Below are positions 46,202 through 55,850 of a DNA stretch of 64,000 nt, one piece after another. Location: positions 1 through 64,000 of the forward strand of contig CAJQUW010005589.1 in the NCBI GenBank assembly GCA_907163375.1, given 5' to 3'. The number at the start of each line of letters is the position of its first letter. Position 1 is the first letter of the stretch. The notes under the pieces were generated by a model, which worked only from the letters and a program-made list of their open reading frames with translations, searched no databases and was not told the DNA's origin. The stretch is from Prostheceraeus crozeri. Taxonomy: Eukaryota > Platyhelminthes > Polycladida > Euryleptidae. The translations under genes were made by a program, and so were the position numbers.

Positions 46202-47479
46202 ATGGAGTGTAAAACTTCCGGTTTTTGTTTGTTCGATCAACAAGCCATACAGACAGATATTCTTAGTTCAAGTATTGTAGATTATCATCCTCGAACAGCT
46301 GAGAATGCTGGCCCCATTGAATTTGTTATTCCTGGTGGTAGTGATGACTACATAGATTTGAGTTATGCGATGCTTGATTTGAGGTTTAGAATTCAGCAAG
46401 CAGATGGAACTGCTATTGACGATGCACATAAAGTTGGACTGAACAATTTACCATTGACTACATTACTTCGTGATGTTTCTCTAACGATTGGAGAGCAGCA
46501 GGTGGAAGGTGGTCAAAGCGATTATCCCTATAAATCATATTTCAATCATGTATCACAGTTTCATCCAGCAGCACAAAAAAGTCATATGGAAGCCATGGGA
46601 TGGTACAGAGATGAAGCAGGAAAATTTGATGTTGAAACAAACAGTGGCTTTGTAAAGCGATCTGCTATGATTAAAGATAGTAGAGTATGTCAGCTATATG
46701 GTCCGCTGAATTTAGACTTCTTTAGACAGTCAAAGTTTTTACTGTGTAATACCAGCATGCGACTCAAGCTGACATTGAATAAGCCTGAATTTGCGCTGAA
46801 TGCATTTGCTAAAAAAGACAATTTTAGAATTCATGTGGAAGATATTGCACTTTACATTCGTCGAGTAGTACCGAATCCAAGTGTCATTAGAGGGCATGCT
46901 GAAGGCCTTAACCGCCAAAATGCCATTTACCCCGTTCAGCATACAAAGCTTCTCACCTTTACAATTCCGAAAGATCAAAAGAGTTTCATGAAAGATGGCC
47001 TCTTTCCATCGGAAGCACCGAAGCTCCTCATGGTGGCAATGGTTGAAAATGATGCATTTAATGGTAATATAAAGAAGAATCCTTTCAATTTTAAACACAA
47101 TCAGTTAAGTGAAATTGCTTTACGTGTAAATGGTGTGAGTCATCCTGGTCCACCCTACAAACCAGATTTTGCTTCGGATCAATTTATGCGCAGTTATGTT
47201 GATTTTATGGATGTCTTTGGCTTTTACAATACGGATGACACCAACGGACTGACTATGAAAGAGTTTAAGAGCGGATATACTATTTATGCATTTGATTTGA
47301 CTGCTGACAGCGATATTAGTGCACCCTATCGTCAAGCGAACGTGCCTCATAATATTCGTTTGGATTTGACGTTCAAAAGAACACTACCTGAGACGATCAA
47401 TGTATTAATTTATGCAGTCTTCGATTCAAATATTGAAATTACAAAGTATCGTGACGTGATTCTTCAGTATAATCGTTAA
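46202..47479 (+). CDS. Candidate major capsid protein (F54H12.2-like family)
   Basis: 425 residues, whole. The start is a clean ATG two bases after the preceding stop. Segments include IEFVIPGGSDDYIDLSYAML, LTTLLRDVSLTIGEQQVEGG, QSDYPYKSYFNHVSQF, SRVCQLYGPLNLDFF, VQHTKLLTFTIPKDQKSF and ALRVNGVSHPGPPYKPDF. This pattern is that of the widespread invertebrate protein family typified by C. elegans F54H12.2, which I take to be the double-jelly-roll capsid protein of Polintons. The assignment to major rather than minor capsid protein rests on length and position beside the protease. The stop overlaps the protease start (TAATG). Confidence 0.65.
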   Translation: MECKTSGFCLFDQQAIQTDILSSSIVDYHPRTAENAGPIEFVIPGGSDDYIDLSYAMLDLRFRIQQADGTAIDDAHKVGLNNLPLTTLLRDVSLTIGEQQVEGGQSDYPYKSYFNHVSQFHPAAQKSHMEAMGWYRDEAGKFDVETNSGFVKRSAMIKDSRVCQLYGPLNLDFFRQSKFLLCNTSMRLKLTLNKPEFALNAFAKKDNFRIHVEDIALYIRRVVPNPSVIRGHAEGLNRQNAIYPVQHTKLLTFTIPKDQKSFMKDGLFPSEAPKLLMVAMVENDAFNGNIKKNPFNFKHNQLSEIALRVNGVSHPGPPYKPDFASDQFMRSYVDFMDVFGFYNTDDTNGLTMKEFKSGYTIYAFDLTADSDISAPYRQANVPHNIRLDLTFKRTLPETINVLIYAVFDSNIEITKYRDVILQYNR

Positions 47480-47940
47480 TGAGTTGGTTGACTGCTGACG
47501 ATATTAAGACTAAAGTGCAGCGTAATGCAGACGAAGCGACGTTGAAAGCTTTCGATAATGTCTATTCACTCGATACCTTACCACCTGCAGTAAATCACTA
47601 TCCCATCTTTATTGTGCTAAACACTCATTCACAGAATTTAGGCGGTGAGCATTGGAAAGCGATCTTTATTGGAGAAGACCGACGTGGTGAACTATTTGAC
47701 TCTCTTGCTCAACCTCCAAATATACCAACACAGCAGTGGTTGAGAAAACATACGCGTCAATATCAGCGAAATGAACGCATACTACAACATCCACTTTCAT
47801 CAACGTGTGGTGCTTTTGTACTGTACTTCATCTTAAGACGTTTACATGTATCTCGATTTGCATCTGTTATTCAAAACTTTTCATGTAATCCATCCTCTAA
47901 TGAAAAAATGATTTGTAAGTTCTATCATGATTTGAAATAA
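47479..47940 (+). CDS. Adenovirus-type maturation protease
   Basis: 153 residues, whole. The catalytic triad of this C5/Ulp1-like fold is visible: histidine in GGEHWKAIFIG, aspartate in GELFDSLAQPP, cysteine in SSTCGAFVLYFI. Such proteases cleave capsid and core precursors during virion maturation. It overlaps the capsid gene end by one base and ends in TAAAAACATC. The next gene runs toward it on the minus strand. Confidence 0.88.
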   Translation: MSWLTADDIKTKVQRNADEATLKAFDNVYSLDTLPPAVNHYPIFIVLNTHSQNLGGEHWKAIFIGEDRRGELFDSLAQPPNIPTQQWLRKHTRQYQRNERILQHPLSSTCGAFVLYFILRRLHVSRFASVIQNFSCNPSSNEKMICKFYHDLK

Positions 47941-47966
47941 AAACATCATGTTGGAAAAATTGTTTT

Positions 47967-48233
47967 TTATTTTACAATCCGCTGGGTACGTACATACTCA
48001 ATGAGATAGTCTAGGATCATATTTGCTTGTACATGAGATTTTAGTCCAGTAATGATCACTTTACTATTATGAAAGATTGCCACATGCACAGGTAACCAAC
48101 AACTAATGAGAGCTGCAGAAAAAAGTTCGGGTTCATAACACAAACTGTAACTGCTGGTACGAATCTTCAAAAATGATAGACTGTCACTCAATTGAGTAGA
48201 GATCACCATATTGTCCACAGTCAGATTCGACAT
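47967..48233 (-). CDS. TATA-binding-protein-like protein, single repeat
   Basis: 88 residues from an ATG at 48233. The pattern matches one structural repeat of TBP: an N-terminal strand LTVDNMVIS, then SLCYEPELFSAALIS (TBP has YEPELFPGLIYR), then VAIFHNSKVIITGLK (TBP has LLIFVSGKIVLTGAK), then a C-terminal helix NMILDYLIEYV. Canonical TBP has two such repeats forming the DNA saddle; only one is present, so a dimer or a divergent partner would be needed. It overlaps the 3' end of the accessory gene upstream on the same strand by 50 bases. A role in promoter recognition is inferred. Confidence 0.62.
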   Translation of the reverse strand: MSNLTVDNMVISTQLSDSLSFLKIRTSSYSLCYEPELFSAALISCWLPVHVAIFHNSKVIITGLKSHVQANMILDYLIEYVRTQRIVK

Positions 48234-48708
48234 CACACACCTCTCCCTCTTCCATATCCGACGTAGTAGTCTTTGTAGCTCTAAGCGCATTGACTGCGCC
48301 GATTAATGAGAAAGGGCGCCGAGAATCTGTACAGTCCCATTTGGGAAGAGTTGAAGATTCCGTGAATTGTTCATCTTCACCACTAACATTTGAGGACGGC
48401 CCGGGTAATACTTGCTGTTTGGAAGCTGTTAGTGTAATGTTGTGAGATCGATTTTGGTGTAGAGTCTGAAGCGACGGAGAATGTTGACGATGGTGTAGCG
48501 ATGGCGCTTCATGATGAAAGAATGAGTAAATTGAGCGATGTACCTTCCTTTTATACTTTTCCCAACTACCTTGATGAAATGTGAAGTTAGTATGAAGTTG
48601 GGAATGATAGAGTTGAATTCGCCGATTGTTGACGCGCAGCCAGATGCGATTTCCAATACGTGAATGTCTTTTCATATAGAAGTATTTCAAGTCCTTCATG
48701 ATATGATG
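48184..48708 (-). pseudogene. Accessory protein A, C-terminal part (PC4-like domain plus acidic tail), next to a Tc1 insertion
   Basis: The frame has IMKDLKYFY, then GNRIWLRVNNRRIQLYHSQL and WEKYKRKVHRSIYSFFHHE. A basic or serine-rich linker and a highly acidic end (DMEEGEVCDVESDCGQ) follow. The folded part is clearly related to protein B at 50299-50655. The strand-strand-strand-then-WEKY-helix order resembles PC4/Sub1 single-strand DNA-binding domains. The Tc1-like element at 48711-50150 lies in this gene; sequence resembling B's N-terminal part lies beyond it at 50153-50277. Confidence 0.5.
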
Positions 48709-48710
48709 TA

Positions 48711-50150
48711 CAGTCGCGGCCATGAAGTCTGCAACACTGTCTTATGAAGTGAAAAATTACTGCAACTTGTTGTGAGCCTATGCATCCTTGGACTGAACGT
48801 CTCTTGGCTGATTTCTATGCCTGAGTTGTCAATGTTGTTGACAAAGTTTTGAATAGGTAAATAATAGATATCTCATTGCATTCTGCAAATTCAAATTTGA
48901 AAGCAAGCTGTGAATTCAGTTTATCTTCCATTTTGCACGCCTGCGGCATCATGGAAGGACGCAATGAGATTCGATGGAAAATTATAGCACTTTTTGAACA
49001 CACAGAGAAGTCACAAGCCGAAATTGCCAATGATTTGAACATCAGCAAATCGACAGTGAGCAGAACTATTAGTCGCTACCAACAAACTGGATGCTACGAG
49101 ACGAATTATCAAAATTGTGGACCCAAAGAAAAATTCAATGAAAGAGATTTGCGCCGAGTGAAGCATTTGGTTGTCCAAAATCCCAGATCGAGTGCGAAGG
49201 ACATTTTACGTGACTATCAAGCTGGGGCATCCGGTGACGAATCCATCAACATCAACAGCGAAAGAACGATGCGACGTGTGTTGAACATTGCCGGATGTAA
49301 AGTTATTAAACCTTGTCGACGTCCCTTTTTTGAGCAATGCTCAAATTGAGAAGCGTCTCAAGTGGGCTAGGGAGCACCAATCGTGGACTGAAGAAGATTG
49401 GCAAAATGTCATCTTTAGTGATGAGACTATTTTAGAAATCAGTGACAACTGTCCTCGGTATGTGAGAATAGTAGATGGAAAGCCTTTGAGACCAGAACAC
49501 TTTAACAAGACGACAAAGCATCCTACCAGCGTGATGATTTGGGCATGTTTCTCAATTCATGGCACCGGACGGGCTCATGTTGTTGAAGGAAACATGAACA
49601 GTCAGATGTACATCGACGAAATTATTGACGGAAGAGTGGTTCAGCAAATTCCTGATTGGTTCCCCAGCGGAAGCGGTATTTTTCAACAGGACAACGCTCC
49701 GGCACATGTGAGTAAGCTCAGCATGCAACACTTTTCTCGTCGAAGCATCCAACTTCTCACCTGGCCTCCTTCGTCTCTGGACCTTAATCCGATTGAAAAT
49801 CTATGTTGCATTATTAAACGTCGTGTAAAACAATTAACAGCCTCAAACAAACAAACTCTGATTGCAAACTTTCTCCATATTTGGCACCATGACGAAGAAA
49901 TCAGTGATTTTTGTGCAAAATTGGTTCATTCCATGCCATCAAGAATTAACGCTGTCATCAAAGCGAGGGGCACCCAAACCAAGTACTAGCTTCTTCATCG
50001 TTGTTGTTTATTACTGTTCTGTTTAAAATTGTTATGAGTCTTTATTGGTTACATGCTTGAATAATACTATGTTAAAATCTACACATAGAAAGGGAAATGT
50101 TGTTTTTTCTACTCTATGAGACGGTGTTGCAAACTTCATGACCGCAACTG
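48711..50150 (+). mobile_element. Tc1-like transposon inserted in the Polinton
   Basis: The ends are inverted repeats CAGTCGCGGCCATGAAGTC (48711) and CAGTTGCGGTCATGAAGTT (complement, ending 50150), both flanked by TA. Length is 1440 bp. The transposase is on the plus strand. The same element occupies the mirrored position 59176-60615 with identical length, so it was present before the inversion copy was made, or the copy is artificial. Confidence 0.9.
48951..49989 (+). pseudogene. Tc1-like DDE transposase, nearly whole
   Basis: The start ATG 48951 (MEGRNEIRWKIIALFEHTEK) leads into paired helix-turn-helix domains (SQAEIANDLNISKSTVSRTI and the ERTMRRVLNIAG region). The catalytic domain has FSDETILEI, GIFQQDNAPAHVSKLS and PSSLDLNPIENL, the three acidic residues of the family. 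The first 133 codons and the rest lie in two overlapping frames (to 49349 and from 49288), a single frame change around residue 124. Otherwise full length, about 345 residues, so the copy is recent. Confidence 0.85.
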
Positions 50151-50152
50151 TA

Positions 50153-50277
50153 GAGATTGAAAATGACGATAAGATAAAGCAAACTCTCTTCTCACATTTC
50201 CAGTTGAATCTTTGAAATAGACGTTTCGATCATGATCCGTTTCAATACGTTGTAGGGAATCTAATTTCCAACTCATG
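50153..50277 (-). pseudogene. Accessory protein A, N-terminal part beyond the Tc1 insertion
   Basis: Minus-strand reading gives MSWKLDSLQRIETDHDRNVY and a FALSYRHFQSLQ end. It parallels the N-terminus of protein B (LDSLQYIRVDRDGNVHF; ITLTWRQF), which shows that the transposon landed inside this gene. Confidence 0.55.
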
Positions 50278-50298
50278 ATGTGTGGTAGTCATGTCTGA

Positions 50299-50655
50299 TT
50301 AAGATTTGCATAGTAGGGCGATGAACTCACGACGAATAAATGTCATGATGGAGCGATGTATATATCTTCTATACTTCTCCCAATTGTATTTGCGAAATGA
50401 GAAACAGTTTGCGGAATGAGAATGGTAGATTTGAATTTCATTTCTGTAATGTTGAAGCCAAACTTGATCACCCAAGGAGATGAATCTTAATGTTTCAAAA
50501 TATTCCAAATCCCTCATGATATCATTGAGGTTGACAAATTGTCGCCATGTTAATGTAATTCCTCTTGATGTATGACCATGAGAATTTTTGAAATGTACGT
50601 TTCCATCACGATCAACTCTGATATATTGTAGAGAGTCCAAAATCCAAGTCTTCAT
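50299..50655 (-). CDS. Accessory protein B, tandem PC4-like candidate
   Basis: About 118 residues from the ATG at 50655 (an in-frame ATG at 50667 is possible). Two similar halves can be seen. Half 1: LQYIRVDRDGNVHFKN, then GITLTWRQFVNLNDIMRDL. Half 2: FISLGDQVWLQHYRNEIQIY, then FSFRKYNWEKYRRYIHRSI. In human PC4 the order is YVSVRDFKGKVLIDIREY, GISLNPEQW and a helix, which both halves mirror. PC4-type proteins bind single-stranded DNA and assist transcription and replication. Neighbours are the paralog A and the TBP-like ORF on the same strand and a virion gene diverging only 36 bp away. The family call is inference. Confidence 0.5.
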   Translation of the reverse strand: MKTWILDSLQYIRVDRDGNVHFKNSHGHTSRGITLTWRQFVNLNDIMRDLEYFETLRFISLGDQVWLQHYRNEIQIYHSHSANCFSFRKYNWEKYRRYIHRSIMTFIRREFIALLCKS

Positions 50656-50690
50656 GATGTTATGCAAAGTTGCAGATTAGCAATATAAAA

Positions 50691-52088
50691 ATGTCGTTTT
50701 ATCATATTTTGCTTAGCAATGCGGCTACAAAGAGATTTACTAGTAATCGAGCTGCACTCTTTTCTACTCCCATTGATCATGCACAACAGCTAAATGGAAA
50801 TTGGGAAGTGGGTGTCACTCAACTTGTTTATAGCAACTGTGTCTATACTTTTGATCATGAGGTGATGACTATTAATATGAGGCGTACAGCTGCTTATCAA
50901 TGTGAAAAGGGGTGCCGAGTATACATTCCACAGTGGCCAAAGAAAGATCTCTTATCATGTAAAAAGTTTATATATGATTTCTTGAATAAAGCGTGTAAAC
51001 ATATTGTCCAATTTACTCCGCACAATGATGATTATAATTATGTACATCATGTAGTTGAGAAAGATTGGATTGTTGGTTTAAGTCCAAGTTTAAGAAATGA
51101 TTTAGGCTACCTCGCTAGCGCCTTAACAAGCTATGATAATTTTAACGTTAATTACCACATAAGTGGTCATAAACAGTTAGTATATCGAGAGGAAGCTTAT
51201 TATGTAGATCTTATTCCAAGAAATGAGAAGACGTTGGTGAAGAAGATTGTGATTAAGCCAAGAAAGACAAACATGACTCCTGAAACATTATTGAAGAAAT
51301 TTAATTATCTCCTTCGAGTTGATGGTAAACAAGTGGCAACATTGACTTATGTCAAATCATCTAATCATATTGCAATAAGTAAATTAAATGATGATGATCT
51401 AGTATTAGTTTGTTCAAAAGATTTTCATCAGTTCTTACGACATCGTTCTGCAGCTGTTCATGGAAAATCTGATATGCAACATTTACCATGTGAAAGGTCA
51501 AATCAATTTGATACAGAATGGACCGTATCTTTATACAGAAAGTGTGTAGAGCCTTTAGGTGGTATCTTACATGAAACAAGAGTGTTGATGCCTCGCATTA
51601 TTACTTCGGTTAAATTGGTTGTAGATTATTTAAATGAAGTGATTAATGACCAACATATTTCATTTTCTGAAAAAGAAGGTACTTTGTCTCTCACTATAAG
51701 TGGAAAAGGTATTGAACTAATTATGGATAAAACTCTAATGGACATTTTGGGTTTTGATCAAAATATCTTTAAAAGTGGTACTGTAACCAAAGCTAGCGCA
51801 GACATGTCGCTATCGCGTCGTATTAACTATTTTCAGATATATTCCAATATTGGTGAAGATGTACGTGTGGGAGATGTTGAAGCTCCATTGCTAGCAATGA
51901 TACCATACCAGCCAAAGAGCTGCAGTATTTTATCTGAGCATACTTTCAAGAAAGTGCATTATACAAAGCTGAAATCAAACTACATCCCACAAATTGATAT
52001 TGCCATTTATGACGATGCTGGTGCGTTGATTCCTTTTCATAAAGATGCTGTGACAAGTATCACACTCCATTTCCGAATGAAGAGTTAA
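50691..52088 (+). CDS. Virion-like protein C (WEVGV family)
   Basis: 465 residues from ATG 50691 (MSFYHILLSNAATKRF), whole. Near residue 40 it has LNGNWEVGVTQLVYSN and it ends with QIDIAIYDDAGALIPFHKD, then TLHFRMKS. The G.WEVG+..+.Y block and the terminal strand pair are hallmarks of a protein family repeatedly found beside Polinton capsid genes in invertebrates; its function is not established as far as I know, but a fibre, penton or other outer virion role is plausible. It diverges from accessory protein B and is followed by a paralog. Confidence 0.6.
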   Translation: MSFYHILLSNAATKRFTSNRAALFSTPIDHAQQLNGNWEVGVTQLVYSNCVYTFDHEVMTINMRRTAAYQCEKGCRVYIPQWPKKDLLSCKKFIYDFLNKACKHIVQFTPHNDDYNYVHHVVEKDWIVGLSPSLRNDLGYLASALTSYDNFNVNYHISGHKQLVYREEAYYVDLIPRNEKTLVKKIVIKPRKTNMTPETLLKKFNYLLRVDGKQVATLTYVKSSNHIAISKLNDDDLVLVCSKDFHQFLRHRSAAVHGKSDMQHLPCERSNQFDTEWTVSLYRKCVEPLGGILHETRVLMPRIITSVKLVVDYLNEVINDQHISFSEKEGTLSLTISGKGIELIMDKTLMDILGFDQNIFKSGTVTKASADMSLSRRINYFQIYSNIGEDVRVGDVEAPLLAMIPYQPKSCSILSEHTFKKVHYTKLKSNYIPQIDIAIYDDAGALIPFHKDAVTSITLHFRMKS

Positions 52089-52097
52089 TGCAAACGT

Positions 52098-53652
52098 ATG
52101 CTAATATATTTTTCCAATGTGAATAATATGGAAAGTGAAAATAAGGACTCGTTTCTAATCTACTTGCCCAGTAATGCTTCTATGAATAAATTTCCCAAAA
52201 ATAAACCATCAGACTATCGAGTAGAATTAAATCGGCCACTGCATTTAGAAGGAGAATGGGAGGTTGGCGTTTCTAGTATTTGCTATGATAGCAATATTCA
52301 GAATGTGAATGATTTGGAAGAAATGATATTGACTCCTCGCACCCATGATGGAATAACGATGAATAATGCATTTCAGTTCCCATACAATTTAACATCAGAT
52401 GGAAAGTGGAACTATGAATGGATTCAGATAAAATCAGATTCTTATGAGCCATTTGGGAATGAGAAAATTATTAAGGCATTCAACAGTGGTAATACTTCCA
52501 TCATGAAGAATAAAAATCAGAAAGCTTATGAGTTTACTATCTATCATTGGAGTGGGAGACAGTTCCTCCGCTTTCATTCTTTTACTAAAGGTCTTACGCT
52601 GAGGTTGGATAGTGAATTCTATCCACATTTTTGGTTTTGGTCATGGACTACATCTAACGTCAATTGCTACTCGCAAATGTTAAAAAATTTTATTCAAATC
52701 GAATCAACAATTTTCATTATAGATTTAAAATATTTGATGAAGATGTTGTAGAATGCGAAGAACGCATCATTTTGAAAAAGCGTGGTGTTCAACCTTTATC
52801 ACTTATTGAGTTAGTAAAACGATGGAATGAGACTGTGGGTAAGAAGTATGGAGAAAAAATTATGGCGGACAAAAATAAGTTGGTTATTCAGAAATATAAT
52901 GACAAACTTACAGTTTATTTCTCTCCAACCTTGCGTCATTTTGTAAGACATTATACACCTATTATTGGAAGCGGTGTGGTGTATGCTTCTCATGAATATC
53001 ACACTAAAGCTGATTCAGTTAATGATGAATGGTGGGTGGACATCTATGGCGATCGCATCAAGAAAATTTACCAGTCTTATGAAGAATCTAAAGTTGCTAT
53101 CAATATAATGCCGCGTCCTATATCATACAGTTGAAAGCTTCATTCATGTAGTAAATCCTTATATACAACAGAAGTTGAAGCATGTGAATGAAAAGTAAAT
53201 ATGATGTAAAGACACACCACATTTCGTTTTCAATTGAAAATCAACGCGTTGTTCTGAGACTGGGTGATGACATTCAATGTCAATTGAGTAAAAATTTGAA
53301 AAAACTCTTTGGTTTTTCAATGCTACAAACAGTGTTTGCTGCTGCGCATACGATTGGTATAGAAACACCAATAACACTTGATAAACATGAACAGCACCTT
53401 TACATTCAAAGTGATTTGATTCTACCTATTTCTGTTGGTGAGAAAAAAGAATACATTTTACGCGATTTCATTCATGATAAAGACGCTTCATATGGAATAG
53501 TCGAGAAGATGTTTGAATCTATTTTCTATCATCCCGTCATCAAACAAACTATACCCTCAATTGCTATCAAAATTACCAATGGTTTACAAGAGTGCATCCA
53601 CGTGAAAGATACTAAATCCCTCATAACGTTAGTGTTTCGGAAAACAAAGTGA
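52098..53652 (+). pseudogene. Virion-like protein D, paralog of C (broken)
   Basis: The N-terminal part has FLIYLPSNASMNKFPKNKPS and LEGEWEVGVSSICYDSN, the central part YNDKLTVYFSPTLRHFVRHY, and the end SIAIKITNGLQECIHVKD. The WEVGV block and terminal strands align with protein C, so the two arose by duplication or are two members of one virion-protein class. The coding region carries about two breaks. A poly(A)-like AATAAA lies at 53698. It converges with the polymerase gene. Confidence 0.6.
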
Positions 53653-53908
53653 AGTCTTTATACAACATTTATTGAAATATGTACATGAATGTGAAGCAAT
53701 AAACATTGCTATATACAAAAAGTCTTTTTACTTCGTGAAGGGTGGAAATATACAGGGATAGGAAAAATGTCTTTCAGTGGAAAAGTCATCACATGGGGAA
53801 TGTACAGATGTGGACACATATTCACAAGGAAAAAACAATCTCATGCGATACATAAAACAACAATGTTTATCTACAGAAATCAACATCAAAATACTAAGTT
53901 AAGGATGA

Positions 53909-54229
53909 TTATGCTAAGACGTCTCCTGAATGTGGTAGTGTGGGTTTAATTCTTTTGGGTGGTGGTATGCCTGTATCAGGATGTCCCTGTGGAAGAGATA
54001 TGTTGTGTTCTAACCAGCACCTCTTATCCTCCCATGCTGAAAGCGCCCGTTTCCTAAAAGTATGAGTTTTGATCTCATGCGACTTAGATTTTAAGATTGT
54101 CATATTGACAAACGTTATATTTTTATTTCTATAGGCTTTCCTGAAATTCTTATGTTTCATATTTTGCACAATGGATTTTGATATGCCTTTAGCGCGCTTA
54201 ATGCTATCATCACTATCCTTTAATTTCAT
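53909..54229 (-). pseudogene. C-terminal end of Polinton DNA polymerase B
   Basis: The minus-strand frame reads IKRAKGISKSIVQNMKH, then LKSKSHEIKTHTFRKRALSA and WEDKRCWLEHNISLPQGHPD. Polinton protein-primed PolB proteins end with just this series (KRAKGV, a short spacer, SxxHxxxT, KxALSxxDDKR, a terminal GH). The exonuclease and polymerase motifs would lie further right in the native element, but the inversion axis intervenes, so only about the last 100 codons are present. This explains the lack of a polymerase elsewhere in the window. Confidence 0.7.
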
Positions 54230-54330
54230 TCTCTATCTTTTCCTCATACTCTCCGTTGTGTTGTTGTTATGTTGTCCTTTCTTGAGTGAGAGAGATTGAA
54301 AATTATTTGTTTTTTAAAGGTTAGTGGTTG
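54219..54330. other. Spacer at the axis of the Polinton inverted repeat
   Basis: The words ATGCTATC near 54201 and GATAGCAT near 54340 are the innermost recognisable mirrored pair; about 110 bp between have no mate. The axis is close to 54283. Confidence 0.65.
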
Positions 54331-54369
54331 TGGTGATGGATAGCATTTTTTTTTATCTGCGCGCTTCTC

Positions 54370-54672
54370 TTAAAATGGCATATCAAAATCCATTGTGCAA
54401 AATATGTAACATAAGAATTTCAGAAAGATAGCCGTATAGAAAATCCTAAAAATAATAACGTTCTGTCAAATATGACAATCTTAAAATCTAAGTCGCATGA
54501 GATCAAAACTCATACTTTTAGTAAACGGGCGCTTTCAGCATTGGGAGAGGATAAGAGGTGCTGGTCTAGAACACAACATATCTCTTCCACTAATGGACAT
54601 CCTGACACACAACATACCCACAACCCAAAAGAATTAAAACTCACACATACACACATTCAGGAGACGTCTTAG
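54370..54672 (+). pseudogene. Mirrored DNA polymerase B C-terminus
   Basis: Inverted copy of the fragment at 53909-54229. MTILKSKSHEIKTHTFSK and a following DKRCW are still readable. Degraded. Confidence 0.65.
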
Positions 54673-54989
54673 CATAATCATCCTTAACTTAGTATTTTGA
54701 TGTTGATTTCTGTAGATAAACATTGTTGTTTTATGTATCGCATGAGATTGTTTTTTTCCTTGTGAATATGTGTCCACATCTGTACATTCCCCATTTGAAG
54801 ACTTTTCCACTGAAAGACATTTGTCCTATCCCTGTATATATCCACCCTTCACGAAAGTAAAAAAGATAATAAAATGTAATTGAACAAATAGTATAAATGT
54901 CTATTGTTGTTAGTTATAGCAATTTGATTGCTTCCACATTCATAGTACATATTTCTAATAAATGATTGTTATCAAAGACTTAACACTCT

Positions 54990-55850
54990 GTTTTCCGAAA
55001 CACTAACGTTATGAGGGATTTAGTATCTTTCACATGGATGCACTCTTGTAAACCATTGGTAATTTTGATAGCAATAGAGGGTATAGTTTGTTTGACGACG
55101 GGATGATAGAAAATAGATTCAAACATCTTCTCGACTATTCCATATGAAGCGTCTTTATCATGAATGAAATCACGTAAAATGTATTCTTTTTTCTCACCAA
55201 CTAGAAATAGGTAGAATCAAATCACTTTGAATGTAAAGGTGCTGTTCATGTTTATCAAGTGTCATTGGTGTTTCTATACCAATCGTATGCGCAGCAGCAA
55301 ACACTGTTTGTAGCATTGAAAAACCAAAGAGTTTTTTCAAATTTTTACTCAATTGACATTGAATGTCATCACCCAGTTTCAGAACAACGCGTTGATTTTC
55401 AATTGAAAACGAAATGTGGTGTGTCTTTACATCATATTTACTTTTCATCACATGCTTCAACTTCTGTTGTATATAAGGATTTACTACATGAATGAAGCTT
55501 TCAACTGTATGATATAGACGCGGCATTATATTGATAGCAACTTTAGATTCTTCATAAGACTGGTAAATTTTCTTGATGCGATCGCCATAGATGTCCACCC
55601 ACCATTCATCATTAACTGAATCAGCTTTAGTGTGATATTCATGAGAAGCATACACCACACCGCTTCCAATAATAGGTGTATAATGTCTTACAAAATGACG
55701 CAAGGTTGGAGAGAAATAAACTGTAAGTTTGTCATTATATTCTCGAATAACCACACTATTCTTGCATCCGCCATAATTTTTCTTATCCATACTTCTTACT
55801 CCCACAGTATCAGTCCATAGTTTTACTTACTCAATAAGTGTTTAAGGTTG
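54990..55850 (-). pseudogene. Mirrored virion-like protein D, C-terminal part
   Basis: Inverted copy of about 52850-53652. YNDKLTVYFSPTLRHFVRHY and IGIETPMTLDKHEQHLY are preserved with few changes. Its N-terminal part is separated by the low-complexity block and appears at 56887-57222. Confidence 0.75.

Larger units (their letters stand above)
40950..54283 (+). mobile_element. Polinton/Maverick fossil, left arm of an inverted duplication
   Basis: The element is identified by an FtsK/HerA-type packaging ATPase, a retroviral-type integrase with chromodomain, an adenovirus-type cysteine protease, capsid-family genes and a protein-primed DNA polymerase B terminus. These parts together define Polintons. 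Genes are tightly packed, several overlapping by a few bases. Much of the arm keeps long open frames, with about half a dozen breaks in all and one Tc1-like insertion, so it is a young fossil. The left terminus was not located; terminal inverted repeats and the 6-bp target duplication are therefore unverified. Most of the polymerase gene is absent because the inversion axis cuts it. Confidence 0.92.

Noticed and set aside
40950-54283. A Polinton naturally lacking DNA polymerase B
   Set aside because: The polymerase's C-terminal end is present at 53909-54229; the rest is missing because of the inversion axis, not because the element type lacks it.
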